Origin: Glandiceps talaboti
Taxonomy: Eukaryota; Hemichordata; Enteropneusta; Spengelidae
DNA: 64,000 bases
Direction of reading: 5' to 3'
NCBI RefSeq assembly: GCF_964340395.1
Contig: NC_135551.1
Location: 7,079,463 to 7,143,462 of the forward strand
In this document: piece by piece, positions 9,540 through 22,038 of the stretch
How the letters are laid out: the number at the start of each line of letters is the position of its first letter
Numbering within the stretch: the stretch's first letter is position 1
Translations under genes and position numbers: made by a program
The notes under the pieces: model-generated
Told to the model about the DNA's origin: nothing
Databases searched by the model: none
What the model saw: only the letters and a program-made list of their open reading frames with translations

Positions 9540-11903
9540 ATGTCAAAGTACTTCATAACATTCTTAATGGCAGCTTCAATCCTGTCGTGTCTCACATATA
9601 ATGTCCGAGGATGCAGAGACTCATTGAAACGATACCGTATTTTTGAATATCTGAAACAATCCAACCCAGTAGACATTTACCTTCTCCAAGAAACCCATAC
9701 AATCATTAATGACGAACAAACATGGCCACTCGTATGGAGAGGAAAATGTATTTTGTCCCATGGAACTAATAACAGTGCAGGAATAGCTATTCTATTCTCC
9801 CCCAAAACAAAGATTGAAATTCTACAGACATCGGAACCGATTCCAGGACATATCTTACATACCCATGTTAAAGTTAACAATTCGCCTTATCATATTATTA
9901 ATCTTTACGCACACTCCAATGCAAACGAACGCCTTCACTGCTTTACAAGCCTTCATTCTTTCCTGAAAACTATCAACGAAGACCCAGTAATTATAGGTGG
10001 AGATTTTAATTGTACCATAAACCCTGACCTTGATAGACTACACTGCTTTGAATCCGAGTCCCGTACAAGTAAAATACTTCGTAATTTGACAAGTGAACAT
10101 AAACTCTTAGACAGCTGGCGTCATTACCATGGCAACTCACGGAACTATACCTGGCACAGAAACAACGCGAAGGCACGATTAGACAAAATTTACATTAGTA
10201 AGTGGATGCAAAACAGGATTACGTCAGTTACTATTCAGAACTCTGCCCAAACATTCTCGGACCATTCCCTCGTAACACTACAACTATCTCAAAAGAACAT
10301 TGACAAACGCAGTCCAGTATGGTACCTTAACACGAACATCCTAAAACATCAGAACTATATTGAATTAATAGAATATTTTTGGTCGGATTGGGCAAACCAA
10401 AAAGGCAATTACGCGGACCTCTTGACTTGGTGGGAAGTCGGAAAACTGAAAATAAAACTCCTGACTCAGCAATATTGTATCGCTAAAAGTCAAGACCACA
10501 AACAATACAAACAACAGCTGGAAAGAGAGATCTGTCAACTAGAGAAAAAAATGCACCAAGACAATAGCCTAATGACTGAATACCATGAAAAGGTAAACAT
10601 CCTCACGCAACTAGTAGAAACGGAGAGTAATGGAGCAGCTGTTAGAGCCCGCCAACATTTACTTCGTGAGAGTGACACCTCAAACAAATTCTTTTCTAGA
10701 CTCGAGCAACAAAAAGGCAGATCAAAATCAATCATTCACATGAAACGCGACGATAACACTATAACAGAGGATAAAAACGAGATACGTGACATTATATCGA
10801 AATTTTACAGAGAATTATACACTCCAGACCCAGTTGACCAGACAGCACAAAATATACTCCACGAAAACCTACCACAATTAAATGAAACTGACCGGGATTA
10901 CCTAGACAATGATATCACATTGGCAGAACTTACCACAGCATTGTCGCAACTGTCATCGGATCGTAGCCCTGGAATTGACGGGTTACCCTGCGAGTTTTAT
11001 AAAACATTTTGGCCCATCTTAGGAAAAGACATTCACGAAGTTTTTAACCAATCCCTTGAAAATGGAAAACTACCAATCTCTTGCAAGAGAGCAGTACTTA
11101 GTTTACACCCGAAAGAAGGCGACAACTCTCTCGTTAAAAATTGGCGACCAATAAGCTTACTGTGTACGGATTACAAAATCCTCGCTAAAGCTCTCTCATT
11201 ACGACTCCGCTCCGTCATCGCCAATATTATTCACAAAGATCAAACTTGCAGCATTCCAGGACGTCACATCTTCGACAATATACATCTATTACGAGATACC
11301 ATCTACCATGCCAACGACACAGATACACCATTGGGAATAATTGCCCTTGATCAAGAAAAAGCCTTTGATCGCGTCCATCACGACTACCTGTTCAACACTC
11401 TCAGATCCTTCGGCTTTGGATACCGTTTTATTTCATACATCAAAACACTATACACAGATATCCAATCCCTTATTCGTATTAATAACACCCTCACTGCCCC
11501 GATTGATATTAAACGTGGAATTCGACAAGGATGCTCACTTTCAGGACAACTATACGTCATTGCGCTTGAACCACTACTGAACAGATTACGTAATCCAACA
11601 ACAGGTATAACCGGACTCACAATCCCCGAAACTCCAAATCACACAATTTCCTTATCAGCGTACGCCGACGATGTGGAACCCATGATCACGAATGAACCAG
11701 ACTTCCAAACACTTAAACATTGTCTCAACGTTTACGAAAAAGCATCGAATGCTAAAGTTAACTTCGAAAAAACAAAGGGATTGTGGGTAGGACAATGGCG
11801 TAACAGAACCGATCACCCATTGGAAATTAAATGGAACACAGACGGCTTAAAGTACTCGGAGTACACCTCGGAAATACCTACGACTACCAAAGAAAAAACA
11901 TAA
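9540..11903 (+). CDS. LINE ORF2, endonuclease and reverse transcriptase (up to the frameshift)
   Basis: ORF2 starts at the ATG at 9540 (MSKYFITFLMAASILSCLTY). The endonuclease domain shows LTYNVRGC, the catalytic QETHT, GGDFNCTINPDLDR (about 9990) and FSDHSLVTLQL (about 10255). The reverse transcriptase shows SSDRSPGIDGLPCEFYKTFW, NWRPISLLCTDYKILAKAL, ALDQEKAFDRVHHDYLF, RQGCSLSGQLYVIALEPLL and catalytic AYADDV (about 11660). The true frame is left near 11848-11854: the stretch before it matches the ORF2 frame, and the continuation (VLGVHLGNTYDY) is in the frame that ends at 13444. A one-base loss or two-base gain is enough. The last ~17 residues before 11903 are out-of-frame sequence. Confidence 0.9.
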   Translation: MSKYFITFLMAASILSCLTYNVRGCRDSLKRYRIFEYLKQSNPVDIYLLQETHTIINDEQTWPLVWRGKCILSHGTNNSAGIAILFSPKTKIEILQTSEPIPGHILHTHVKVNNSPYHIINLYAHSNANERLHCFTSLHSFLKTINEDPVIIGGDFNCTINPDLDRLHCFESESRTSKILRNLTSEHKLLDSWRHYHGNSRNYTWHRNNAKARLDKIYISKWMQNRITSVTIQNSAQTFSDHSLVTLQLSQKNIDKRSPVWYLNTNILKHQNYIELIEYFWSDWANQKGNYADLLTWWEVGKLKIKLLTQQYCIAKSQDHKQYKQQLEREICQLEKKMHQDNSLMTEYHEKVNILTQLVETESNGAAVRARQHLLRESDTSNKFFSRLEQQKGRSKSIIHMKRDDNTITEDKNEIRDIISKFYRELYTPDPVDQTAQNILHENLPQLNETDRDYLDNDITLAELTTALSQLSSDRSPGIDGLPCEFYKTFWPILGKDIHEVFNQSLENGKLPISCKRAVLSLHPKEGDNSLVKNWRPISLLCTDYKILAKALSLRLRSVIANIIHKDQTCSIPGRHIFDNIHLLRDTIYHANDTDTPLGIIALDQEKAFDRVHHDYLFNTLRSFGFGYRFISYIKTLYTDIQSLIRINNTLTAPIDIKRGIRQGCSLSGQLYVIALEPLLNRLRNPTTGITGLTIPETPNHTISLSAYADDVEPMITNEPDFQTLKHCLNVYEKASNAKVNFEKTKGLWVGQWRNRTDHPLEIKWNTDGLKYSEYTSEIPTTTKEKT

Positions 11904-13444
11904 CAGAACTTGTCAACAATACTGAAAACAAGCTGAAGTACTGGGCATCATTCGCGCCATATATGTCATACAGAGGTCGCGTACTCGTCGTCAACCAATT
12001 AGTTGTCTCCAAATTATTACATAGGCTGACCTGTATCACTCCAACTAAGGATGACCTTACCCACCTGCAGTCACTACTTCTCCGTTTTATCTGGCAAGGA
12101 CGCCATTGGATCCCGGCGGAAACCCTATATCTACCTCTCCATAGAGGCGGCCAGGGACTTGTAAACCTCGCAACTCGTGTAATGTCACTAAGACTAAATC
12201 ATATTCAACGATACCTGTATACGGACTATCCACACCCAACGTTCTACTTCATGGACCATTACTTCCAAAAAGTTGCAAACCTTCGCTACGGACAGCAATT
12301 ATTAGCAACAGTAAACACAGATGCGCGGAATGCCCACATCCCACCCTTCTATAAAGAAACCCTGCTTATCTGGAACTCAACCGAAAAAATCCGCAATGGA
12401 GAACCCCAAACAGTGCCTGACATTATGAACGAACCTCTTTTTCAGAACCCCATGATTCTTCACCCAATCCGTTCTTGTCCCTTTACTTTAACACACTTCG
12501 TGGAGGCCAACATAACAACAATCGCTGATCTCATCGACATCGAAAATAAACGCTGGCTAACTACAACTGACCTAAAACACAAAGTTAGGATTCATTCCCA
12601 ACGAATCCTCGCTCCCACACTGGAAACTATACATCAGGCCATACCAACCAATATGAAAACAATTATTAACAACTACTTCGAAAGCAACCTCGAAAACCAA
12701 CAGCTGACTACATCAACGTATTCTATTGATCTCCATCGATCTACAGAACTGAATCTACCACTGTACAAATTCGAAAAAGGGGCCATCTATAAGTATCTCA
12801 TAATTGTACTCCATGACACCAAACAAACTAACAAACTTGATACAGTCTGGAGGGATATCCTTAGTCTGCCATCATCCGTTCGTCCAAACTTCAAAGCCTG
12901 CTACTACCCTTTAATTACCAAGAGGGAAGGAGACCTACAATGGAGAATTGCACATGGTGCATACACAACAAGTAATTTTCTGTACAGAGCAAACTTCCGG
13001 TCTGACCCTAACTGTCCATTGTGTGGTGACACAGATTCCCTACTGCATACTTTCATAGAGTGTACTAATATTCGAGGATTACTCACTACTGTAACCAGGA
13101 TATCCACACAACTTGCAAATGACAATTACAACATTCCTGGACACTGGTTTTTAATCAACCCACCACGTAAAAGCAAGGCTTTCAACGATACACAAACTCT
13201 GAACCTGTTTACCTACATCTCTTCTACTGCAAAGATGGCCATTCACCTCGCAAGAAGAAACAGCATGAACAACTCACCTCAAACAAACCCTCTAGAAATA
13301 TTTAAATCTCGTATCCGATCAAAAGTAACCTTTGAATTCCAATACTACAGTCAAGAACACAATATAGAACTTTTCGAATCAACATGGGCAATAAATAATA
13401 TAATATGTTCTGTAAACAATAACCAACTACACATTAACTTGTAA
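11831..13444 (+). CDS. LINE ORF2, C-terminal part after the frameshift
   Basis: This is the continuation of ORF2. Genuine sequence starts at about 11850; the ATG at 11831 is fortuitous. It carries the thumb and C-terminal region, with SYRGRVLVVNQLVVSKLLHR and LLRFIWQGRHW typical of L1/Tx1 polymerases. Near 12960 are LQWRIAHGAYTTSNFLYRAN and the zinc-binding-type motif CPLCGDTDSLLHTFIEC (C-x2-C-x8-H-x4-C). The stop is at 13442-13444. This domain is needed for binding element RNA in L1-like enzymes. Confidence 0.85.
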   Translation: MEHRRLKVLGVHLGNTYDYQRKNITELVNNTENKLKYWASFAPYMSYRGRVLVVNQLVVSKLLHRLTCITPTKDDLTHLQSLLLRFIWQGRHWIPAETLYLPLHRGGQGLVNLATRVMSLRLNHIQRYLYTDYPHPTFYFMDHYFQKVANLRYGQQLLATVNTDARNAHIPPFYKETLLIWNSTEKIRNGEPQTVPDIMNEPLFQNPMILHPIRSCPFTLTHFVEANITTIADLIDIENKRWLTTTDLKHKVRIHSQRILAPTLETIHQAIPTNMKTIINNYFESNLENQQLTTSTYSIDLHRSTELNLPLYKFEKGAIYKYLIIVLHDTKQTNKLDTVWRDILSLPSSVRPNFKACYYPLITKREGDLQWRIAHGAYTTSNFLYRANFRSDPNCPLCGDTDSLLHTFIECTNIRGLLTTVTRISTQLANDNYNIPGHWFLINPPRKSKAFNDTQTLNLFTYISSTAKMAIHLARRNSMNNSPQTNPLEIFKSRIRSKVTFEFQYYSQEHNIELFESTWAINNIICSVNNNQLHINL

Positions 13445-13674
13445 CGTGCTATTACTTAATTGGACATCAGTGATTTATCACGCGATTTTTTTCGTTCCTG
13501 ATACAGAATTAATATAAGTAATTACTTTACATAGTTTAAAGACTTTAATGCGAACCGTTCAAAACACAAACGTGTAAACATGTATTTTAACATTAAATTA
13601 TTTCAGAGCCTGTGTATATATTTTAACCTTACAATGTAATTAGGGCATAAATGAATAAATGTCTTCTTAAAAGC

Positions 13675-13742
<68 letters not shown>

Positions 13743-13748
13743 CGATGG
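13675..13748. repeat. (GAT)n microsatellite, right flank of Tx1-type LINE
   Basis: About 22 GAT units begin immediately after the LINE 3' end and run into GACGATGGTATC, which is also where the LINE-free paralogue (17788-17800, GGATGATAATGGTATC) resumes. Confidence 0.9.
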
Positions 13749-14290
13749 TATCGAGTTGGTCCAAGTACCTGAAATTAACATTGAGCTTCCGATCTGTCTT
13801 GCTCGACGAGCCTCATGGATTGATATATTCCATAGTTACAGCTGACAACTAGGTGGCGGTATGATGAACCGATTGTAGATGTTAGATAGTTCGATGACCC
13901 CGACAATGTTGTTCCTGGGATTTACATTTTTATGGCCTCCTGTTCTTCGCCGGGAAATCATGTAGGAATGTATCAATAATGAAAACAGATTCCAAGTCGA
14001 TGTTATGAATGTAGCTATGGGTGTGTTCAGTTAACATAAAGGCCGATGCTACAGTTTTGTCCCTCACATATTTGTAATGACTTTGATCATGGTTTTCAAT
14101 TGTCGTCCCTATTTGCCAATATACACTTGAACATCGCCAACTAGTGGTCAGCTTTAACTATGGAATTTGTCATAACGATCGACGACCAAATCAGATTGAA
14201 ATCTCAACTCTACAAACTCTGATTGCTTATGTGTTATAACCTTGTTATAAATCATTTGATCTATCAAGTTGATGAACATGTTTGTTTGGT
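13749..14290. repeat. Right half of host repeat with internal inverted arms (foldback family)
   Basis: The start (GAAATTAACATTGAGCTTCC to GCTCGACGA) matches 17823-17872. Arms at 13828-13862 and 14132-14166 are imperfect inverted repeats (TTCCATAGTTACAGCTGAC against CATCGCCAACTAGTGGTCAG in the other orientation). The same organisation recurs at 32966-33256 (TTCCATAGTTAC, ATTGAGCTTTCGATCTGTC). This is a MITE-like foldback family without coding capacity. Confidence 0.6.
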
Positions 14291-16960
14291 CATTCACCTG
14301 ATATGTGTATTGAAGTGTAGCTGGCACTACCTTAAATGCTTTAAATCACACAAAACATTATTAATGTGCCCTGAATTATGGTTAGTTCGTGCTTTCTCTC
14401 TCTCACGGATATTAGTTTTGCAGTAAATTTATCATATAGTTATTTATAATATAACAAGCTACACTCCAACTGTAATTGTTAGTGTTTGTGTTAGCCACGC
14501 CCTGGTATATTCGAACAGAAACAGTTGTGAATACGAAAGTTGTGACATCAAGTGGAGAATAAATCTTCGTATTATTCAAAGTAACTCTAGTTATTTGGTA
14601 ATTTTAACAGTACCGTATTATTATTGTATGGCCATATTAAAAGTTTCTGTCAAGCATCAAAGTTAAAATAAATGTTTATATATTGTTAATTAATATCTTA
14701 CAGACATTTGTTATATTTCCCATTTGGTATTAATGAGAATATGGAATCAACTCTGCAGTTAGTTTGTAAATATTGAGACAACTATTATTAAAGTTTCGTT
14801 AAAATGCTTTCCAAATGTTAACATTTTGTAATGTCCATTGGATAATTAAATAGAATTCAAGTATACGAGGTCTATGATAATTATCCCGGATAATATAGGA
14901 ACAGAAGCAGCTGAAATGCCGTCATTAGTATAAGAATATGCACTTTTGGGGGAATTTTAAGAAGTTGCTCGCTCGAGGGAAGCATTGCACAGTTTGGTCG
15001 AGTTACTGACTTGGTAAACAATTATACAACGTCGAAGACGATAGTGTTAAATAAGAGAGTTAGGATTTGTTGTTTTAAAAAATACTACTACTCACAACAA
15101 CTCAATACATGCGACGACGTAATACACTTTTAAAGTTGGCAACGTGTGAGTTTTCTAAAAAGTACTTAAAATAAAGGTAAGAGACATTCAAACAAGGGAG
15201 TAACAGACTTAACTGTTTCTTATTTTAAAAAAAACATTCAAGCCTCGATTATAGAGAACATGTCTGTGTCAAACACCTGCAATTGAGATATTAAATATAT
15301 TTAAAACAATAAATATTATTTAATATTGTCAAATGTGAAGATGTAATGATAATCAGTGTTCTATAACTATCTACAATCAACCTTTAGTATGTTTTTCAAT
15401 TTATTTCTCTTTCTCTAGCTCGTCCTAAGTTGTCAGAAATTTATTTTGCAACTTTAAGTTGATACGTACAAGATACGTTTAATATAGAGTAGCATTTGTC
15501 ATTTACAAGTTTGTGCCTTAGGTTTAATCATAATCAATGTAATAAATAACGAACCATCGTTTAAAACTCTCTTTTTAGGTGCACGCAGGTAATATGACTT
15601 TGATAACGTATGCATATCTCAATATATAATTTAAATATCTCGTTCAATTCTATAAGTATGGAAGGGATATGAATTAAAAACATTTCATTCTTTGACGACT
15701 CTCTAGCTGCCCTCAATATAAAATGCGTAATATTCATAACGTCAATGCTTTTCTATCGTTTCGTTTTGTTCTGGTTTTATTATTGTTCTCGTTCTGGTTC
15801 ATCTTTTACCGTTCTAATTTTCTCCGTTGAGTTCACTGGAGAATTGTATATATTTGATGGCATATAAATATATCTGAACAGAAATCTATATGTTGATTGC
15901 TAATATTAGTAAACATTATCATTCATGAAAAGAGAGTGGATTAAACAGTGTTAATGATAGCGTTATGATATAAGAGCACGCTATGCACAGGCTGATAGAT
16001 ACCGCTTTAAATATAGAAATATAAATACCATTTGAAATTCTCATTAAATTTGGAGCATTGGGTTAATTACGAAATGGGCGCTCTAAGATAAGGTGAAGAA
16101 AAATATTTCATATCCTACATTAAATACAAAAATAATGAGGTGAGGTGTTTTCTAAAAGCTATTCATTCTGCTCCAGTGGAATATACACGCATACGAATTT
16201 CAATTTAATCCTACAAAATGCGAAATATAAAAGAAAACTTTTAATTCACTATACATGAACGTTGTATATTCAAGCAGATGTGTGTTTCATCCTCCTTCCG
16301 TTTCTCTGTATCTCTAAATCTATATACGTGCATGTTTCGACTCGTTACCCACACACTATTTCTCTCTGACGCCAGCGACTGGCTTGCTTGGCAATGAAGT
16401 AAGCCATCAGCGGTGAGGCTTGGTCAACGATACATTTGGAGCAGTTTACCACCGTTTCGTCTCTGTTTACTATTAAATGAGACCGTTTTATGGATTTTCC
16501 ATATCAAAGTGTTGAAAACAGACTTAATGGTTGAATAGTGATAAAATAATTATCTAGATTTTTTTAAAGGAAAGAAGATCGTTCGAAATGCACTTTTGTC
16601 ATAGTTTGAGCTCTCCTCTTCTTTAAAACTAAATTTTGCGGATTTTACGAAAACTACTAAAATACAAAACTCTATTTCATGCGCCATCTCAGGTGATGTT
16701 TGGAAATTAGAATCACACCATTCTAATTTGTTTCTCTAATGACAGTACAGCTTACAAATTATAAATTTATGACTGAAAGAAGTTATCAATTCACATGTGA
16801 TTGGTTGTTTCGAATTCCATTATTGACATTCAATTGGAATGCCATAAATTTGGAGTGGCCAATGAACAAAACCATGACCATAGTATATAAACTCTCCTTG
16901 TACGTTATTATCAACTATTGAGCTTTAACTTGTTAAATCATGAACTGTCTATGAACTCAT
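14291..16960. other. Non-coding, AT-rich stretch
   Basis: There are no long open frames, no splice-bounded exon with recognisable protein, and no clear tandem repeats. If the DED exon at 6 kb and the ROCO exons belong together this is intron; otherwise it is intergenic. Confidence 0.4.
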
Positions 16961-17405
<445 letters not shown>

Positions 17406-17479
17406 ATATTTATTACTTAAAGCAATCAAATACTAAAAATGAAAATATTTATGGAAAATGTTTTCATATACTAGTATTT

Positions 17480-17868
17480 AGTAAATTTGACCAAAAATGT
17501 AATTTCTTGACCTTTTTCATCCAAAATTGACATTTTTGACAGGAATAAGAGTCTTCAAGATCTTCGTAAATATTTATTGCTTGTTGTATACTTATACAAA
17601 TATGTATACTTGAAACACAATTCATAGTGAATATTTGGTAATTTTGACCAAAAATGTTAACTTGGCACTTGCTAGGATGTAACAAATAAGCTCATACAAC
17701 AAGTCGGAGCATTTGTCATGCCATGTGTATAAAAAAAAATCAACATCTATGTGAAACTAGAAAAAGTTGTATTGAAATATTGGATGATAATGGTATCTAG
17801 ATCTATCCGCAAGTTGGTACCTGAAATTTCCAAAGTTTTTACATTGAGCTTCCGATCTGTTTTGCTCG
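17480..17868. repeat. LINE-free paralogue of the Tx1 target repeat
   Basis: From about 17509 this copy parallels 7310-7598, passes through TTGGATGATAATGGTATCTA where the GAT tract and LINE sit in the other copy, and continues in parallel with 13749-13815 (TACCTGAAAT ... CATTGAGCTTCCGATCTGT ... GCTCGACGA). It is therefore a natural empty-site reference for the LINE. Confidence 0.75.
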
Positions 17869-17878
17869 ACGAATTATA

Positions 17879-18480
<602 letters not shown>

Positions 18481-18550
18481 TAGATCCGGTAAGTAAAGTT
18501 TATCAGGTTATTGAAAACCGTCACAAATGGGAACGATTTACGTTGTTTCG

Positions 18551-18572
18551 CAATCTGATTAAAATCAGATTG
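18551..18572. repeat. 22-bp palindrome made of the foldback element ends
   Basis: CAATCTGATT-AA-AATCAGATTG equals the outer 10 bp of each end of the 18028-18241 element joined over two bases. It may be an extreme internal-deletion derivative or chance. Confidence 0.4.
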
Positions 18573-19070
18573 GTTGTTTCGGTGTTTGTACTATTTTGTC
18601 TTAATACACCGTAAATAAGTTGTGTGATTGTCGGGCCTGATCAGAATCTAATTTAAATACGGCCCCTTTCCTTTATTTACATTGATTTATTTCCTTCATA
18701 TATTGTCACCTTTCGTCTTTCTGTGTTTACGAGCATGGTCGGCTATATGAATAGGTAAAGCCTTCAAGCGCTCTTCATAAAAGTCAAACGAAAAAACCCG
18801 ACAATATTTGCAAGAAAAAAAGGTAAACAGAGGAATAAACCTGAGTTTCATTTCAGATTTTATTCAGATTGGTTATTTCCTTATGTTAATCATTACGCAC
18901 ATGCACACATACATGTATATGTACATATTTACCTTATCATATATATCTGTTACTCATATTTCCAAATTTTCAAATGCAATGTCCGATAATAACAGAAATC
19001 TTTTTGGCTAAAAATGGGCAAAGTAAATCAATTATAGATTAATATATACTTGTCCCCTCCCCCATCAAGC

Positions 19071-19135
19071 TGTTAGGCCTAAAAAATAATAATTGTTTGG
19101 TTCCGGTTACCCGATCCCATCTAGTTTTTCACTGC
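19071..19135 (+). repeat. Dispersed ~60-bp repeat module, copy 1
   Basis: GTTAGGCCT, then AATAATTGTTTGGTTCCGG, TTACCCGATCCCATCTAG and TTTTTCACT. A close copy lies on the other strand at 58197-58250 and a more diverged one at 46795-46860. It is likely part of a SINE or other short interspersed repeat; the family was not recognised. Confidence 0.55.
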
Positions 19136-21840
19136 CGACCTTAAACATTTGTTTACGTATTCGATAAAAAATACTAAAGTCTCGCGAGAAATATTGGATG
19201 AGAAAACTAAATCAACTTAAAAAAGACAACATAAAACTGTTCTCCCAATCTGTATTGGTAGTATATCTGATGGGAAGAAACCAATGACTCAGAGACTATA
19301 TGGAAAACAAGAGAAAACATAACTACTTGAACTGGCTAGACACTAGCACATCACATGAAAAAATATCAAATAAAAAATCTACTTACCTCAGTTATTCTAA
19401 AATTGTGCGGTTTTTAGGCCATATGTTAAATCTTATAATATTCTACACGACTCTACCTTAAAACTTTCATATCAATATCCATTTTTTGTGATCTCAGCGT
19501 ACTGATTTCAGGTAGACGGACTATTATACTGCACAAAACCCATTCAATATGGAAACTTGAGAATCGTTCGACTACAGCGTCATATACCAAATCGTTGTCA
19601 AACAAATTAAATAGTCTTTCCTTGAATAATGAAATACAATCGTGCCCGGCAGATATTGATCAACATACAACCACACTGAGAAGATTTATACAACACATAC
19701 TGTGCGAAAATATCCCATCTCCCCTATTAAAATTATAATGGACAGAAATCCTACCCTTTCACAAGAAATCATAGGAACTCGGAAATAAGTGAATCTTGGC
19801 CGGAAGGCACTTGGTAAGTATACAGAACAGTACTGTAAAAAGTAACGACGAAGACGATAACAACAACAATAGCATAAATAACAAGGACGACGACAACGAC
19901 GACGACGACAGTGGCGACATCAACGTCATTCAGAACGCGAAAGCATGTCTGTATCGAAATCTCTTCATCTAGCTCAACAATCAGCCTCTTTTCAGGTTCA
20001 TTGTGAATCTTCGGAAACAACACATTTCATATATATCTCTTAAACCCCAAAGCAATATTTTCAATCATACTAGTGTTAGGAATACATTCCGAATCAGCAG
20101 AAAATGAAAATTTTCCGAGTGATTTTTAAAATTTAACTTGTGTGTTGAAGATATTCACATATGTTATAGGAAACAGACTGGCTGAAAAGCAGGAGGGTTT
20201 GACTCTTATCAAATACGTACAATTTATTTCGGAGGTCGACGTCACTTTCTCGTTGACTCGATACTTCATCTGTTGGATACATGTAAATCCCCAATTTTCA
20301 AGAGCGTTAACAAATACTCTTTTGGAACTGCAAATTACAGAGAAACTTCCTAACTACCGTCTTTTGCAAATATCTTCGAACTGTGTATGTTTCATTGCCC
20401 ACATGCACAACCATGGCGCTCTTGGAAATAAGATATCATATTCCGTTTCAAACTGAATACCAACGTGGCCAAAGTTATGTTACTGCAGCTGTTTTGTATT
20501 CTAGAGACAATACTTGACATCCACGAAGCCTTTGAATCCATATGGTGAAACTATCTATTTTATAAATTGTACCCCATGAGCCTAAATTCCGAATTTTGGA
20601 GGATTCTCAGCCGCATGACTAGGCGAGGTCAGTAAGGGTGTCCCTCTCACAATAGTGGAATATAGACGATAGAATTAAATTCTTGACTTTAGAACAGAAT
20701 TATTTTATACTGTTTATATTGTGTATCGTTACACTAGCTGTTTGTGATTGTATGATGTCAGTGAAGTTGTCTCCCTTCTGATAGTGAAACTGTATTTGCG
20801 ATTAGGCCTTCTAAAACCATCAGTTAGTTTTCATTAAAATTTTACTTAATAAATCTTTCACAGATTTACAGTCAGCTAACTGAAAGTTTGCAATTTGCTG
20901 ACGAATGAGTGAAATAATGTTTATTTTACTAGTTATAATATTTACTGAATCAATGGGTTCAAAACTGGTAAAACACTGACAACAAATTGTGACATCATCA
21001 GCAGATTGTTTGACTGGGAACCTTATGCATGCATCCTTTATCATATAAGAAGATTCACAAATGCCAGTGCATCATATATCTGCTAATAATTTCACAGTGA
21101 AGTGATAATCAAACTAGCTCTCCTATCCCTAATTAATTTACCAAGTTTATTCTAGTTTATATTAGTCATTCATGGTGTTCTCCCTAAGCAATGTCAACCA
21201 CCATATTGCTAACTTTTAGTACATGTATATAGGCATTGACTAAGGTATTACGTAGATATTTAACTAATCATCCATGCCAAAGCAAACTTATGGCAAGGGG
21301 TTGCGATGACCAACTACCACATTGGTTACACGTTTTAGCTTGTTGAATTGATTCGAATGAATGCGATTAAATATGTTTGCATTTTGAACGCGGCAAGTGT
21401 GATTATGAACTGATAGTTACCTGCATTTGAATTGGTGTATGCCTAGCACTAAACTTTCATTCAGTACGCGACGATCGCACAATATTACAACGCTCAATGA
21501 ACAAACGTTTAGAAAGAGGGGGTCTGGCGTCATTGCGATTACTGAACTTCATTAATTGTTCATACTTCTGACCAAATTTCCAAAAGGTTTACGCCTTCAA
21601 TGATAACAAGTTCTGTATTCACTACTGATAAATGTTGAATGAAAATTTACTTCTAATATGAGGTACAGTGCTGGCTTTTAGGTAGTATTTTAATGTGTTT
21701 CTAGAGTTTCAATTACATCGCTCGAAGTTGAGTGAAATCTACATTTTCATCGTGGTTTACATTATATATTAATGTGTCGATGTTGCAGTTGTGAAGGTTC
21801 GTTTAGAGGGAGGCAGTTGTCCCAAACGAACAAAAAGCCA
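19136..21840. other. Non-coding stretch, possible eroded retroelement
   Basis: There is no intact gene. The part from 19200 to 19740 has short broken frames of a Lys/Asn/Ser-rich protein that could be a decayed LINE, but nothing definite can be aligned by eye. Near 19840-19930 is an impure CGA/CAA-rich tract. Confidence 0.35.
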
Positions 21841-21867
21841 TCCATCAATCAATCCATCAATCCATCC

Positions 21868-21949
<82 letters not shown>

Positions 21950-21987
21950 CAATCATTCAATTAATTAATTAATTAATTAATCAGTAA

Positions 21988-22036
<49 letters not shown>
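21841..22036. repeat. (CAAT)n microsatellite in two blocks
   Basis: Perfect and near-perfect CAAT units at 21841-21950 and 21988-22036, separated by a TTAA-rich segment (ATTAATTAATTAATTAATCA). Confidence 0.9.

Positions 22037-22038
<2 letters not shown>

Larger units (their letters stand above)
7669..13674 (+). mobile_element. Tx1/L1-type non-LTR retrotransposon inserted in a (GAT)n microsatellite
   Basis: A 6.0-kb element with ~210 bp of 5' UTR, ORF1 (7879-9516), a 23-bp spacer, ORF2 (9540-13444, one frameshift) and ~230 bp of 3' UTR with an AATAAA-type signal near 13654. There is no poly(A) tail: the 3' end abuts the GAT tract. ORF1 has an RRM-like segment and a CCHC knuckle. ORF2 has an APE endonuclease, a YADD reverse transcriptase and a C-terminal CCHC motif, as in the L1 branch including the Tx1 clade. 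Some Tx1-clade families are known to insert into microsatellites or RNA genes, which fits the GAT flanks. Apart from the ORF2 frameshift the copy looks intact. Confidence 0.9.

Noticed and set aside
13651-13845. Frame with a long Asp run after the Tx1 LINE
   Set aside because: It is the right GAT tract; the flanking residues come from the host repeat.
21772-21972. Frame of Ser-Ile-Asn-Gln repeats
   Set aside because: A (CAAT)n microsatellite.
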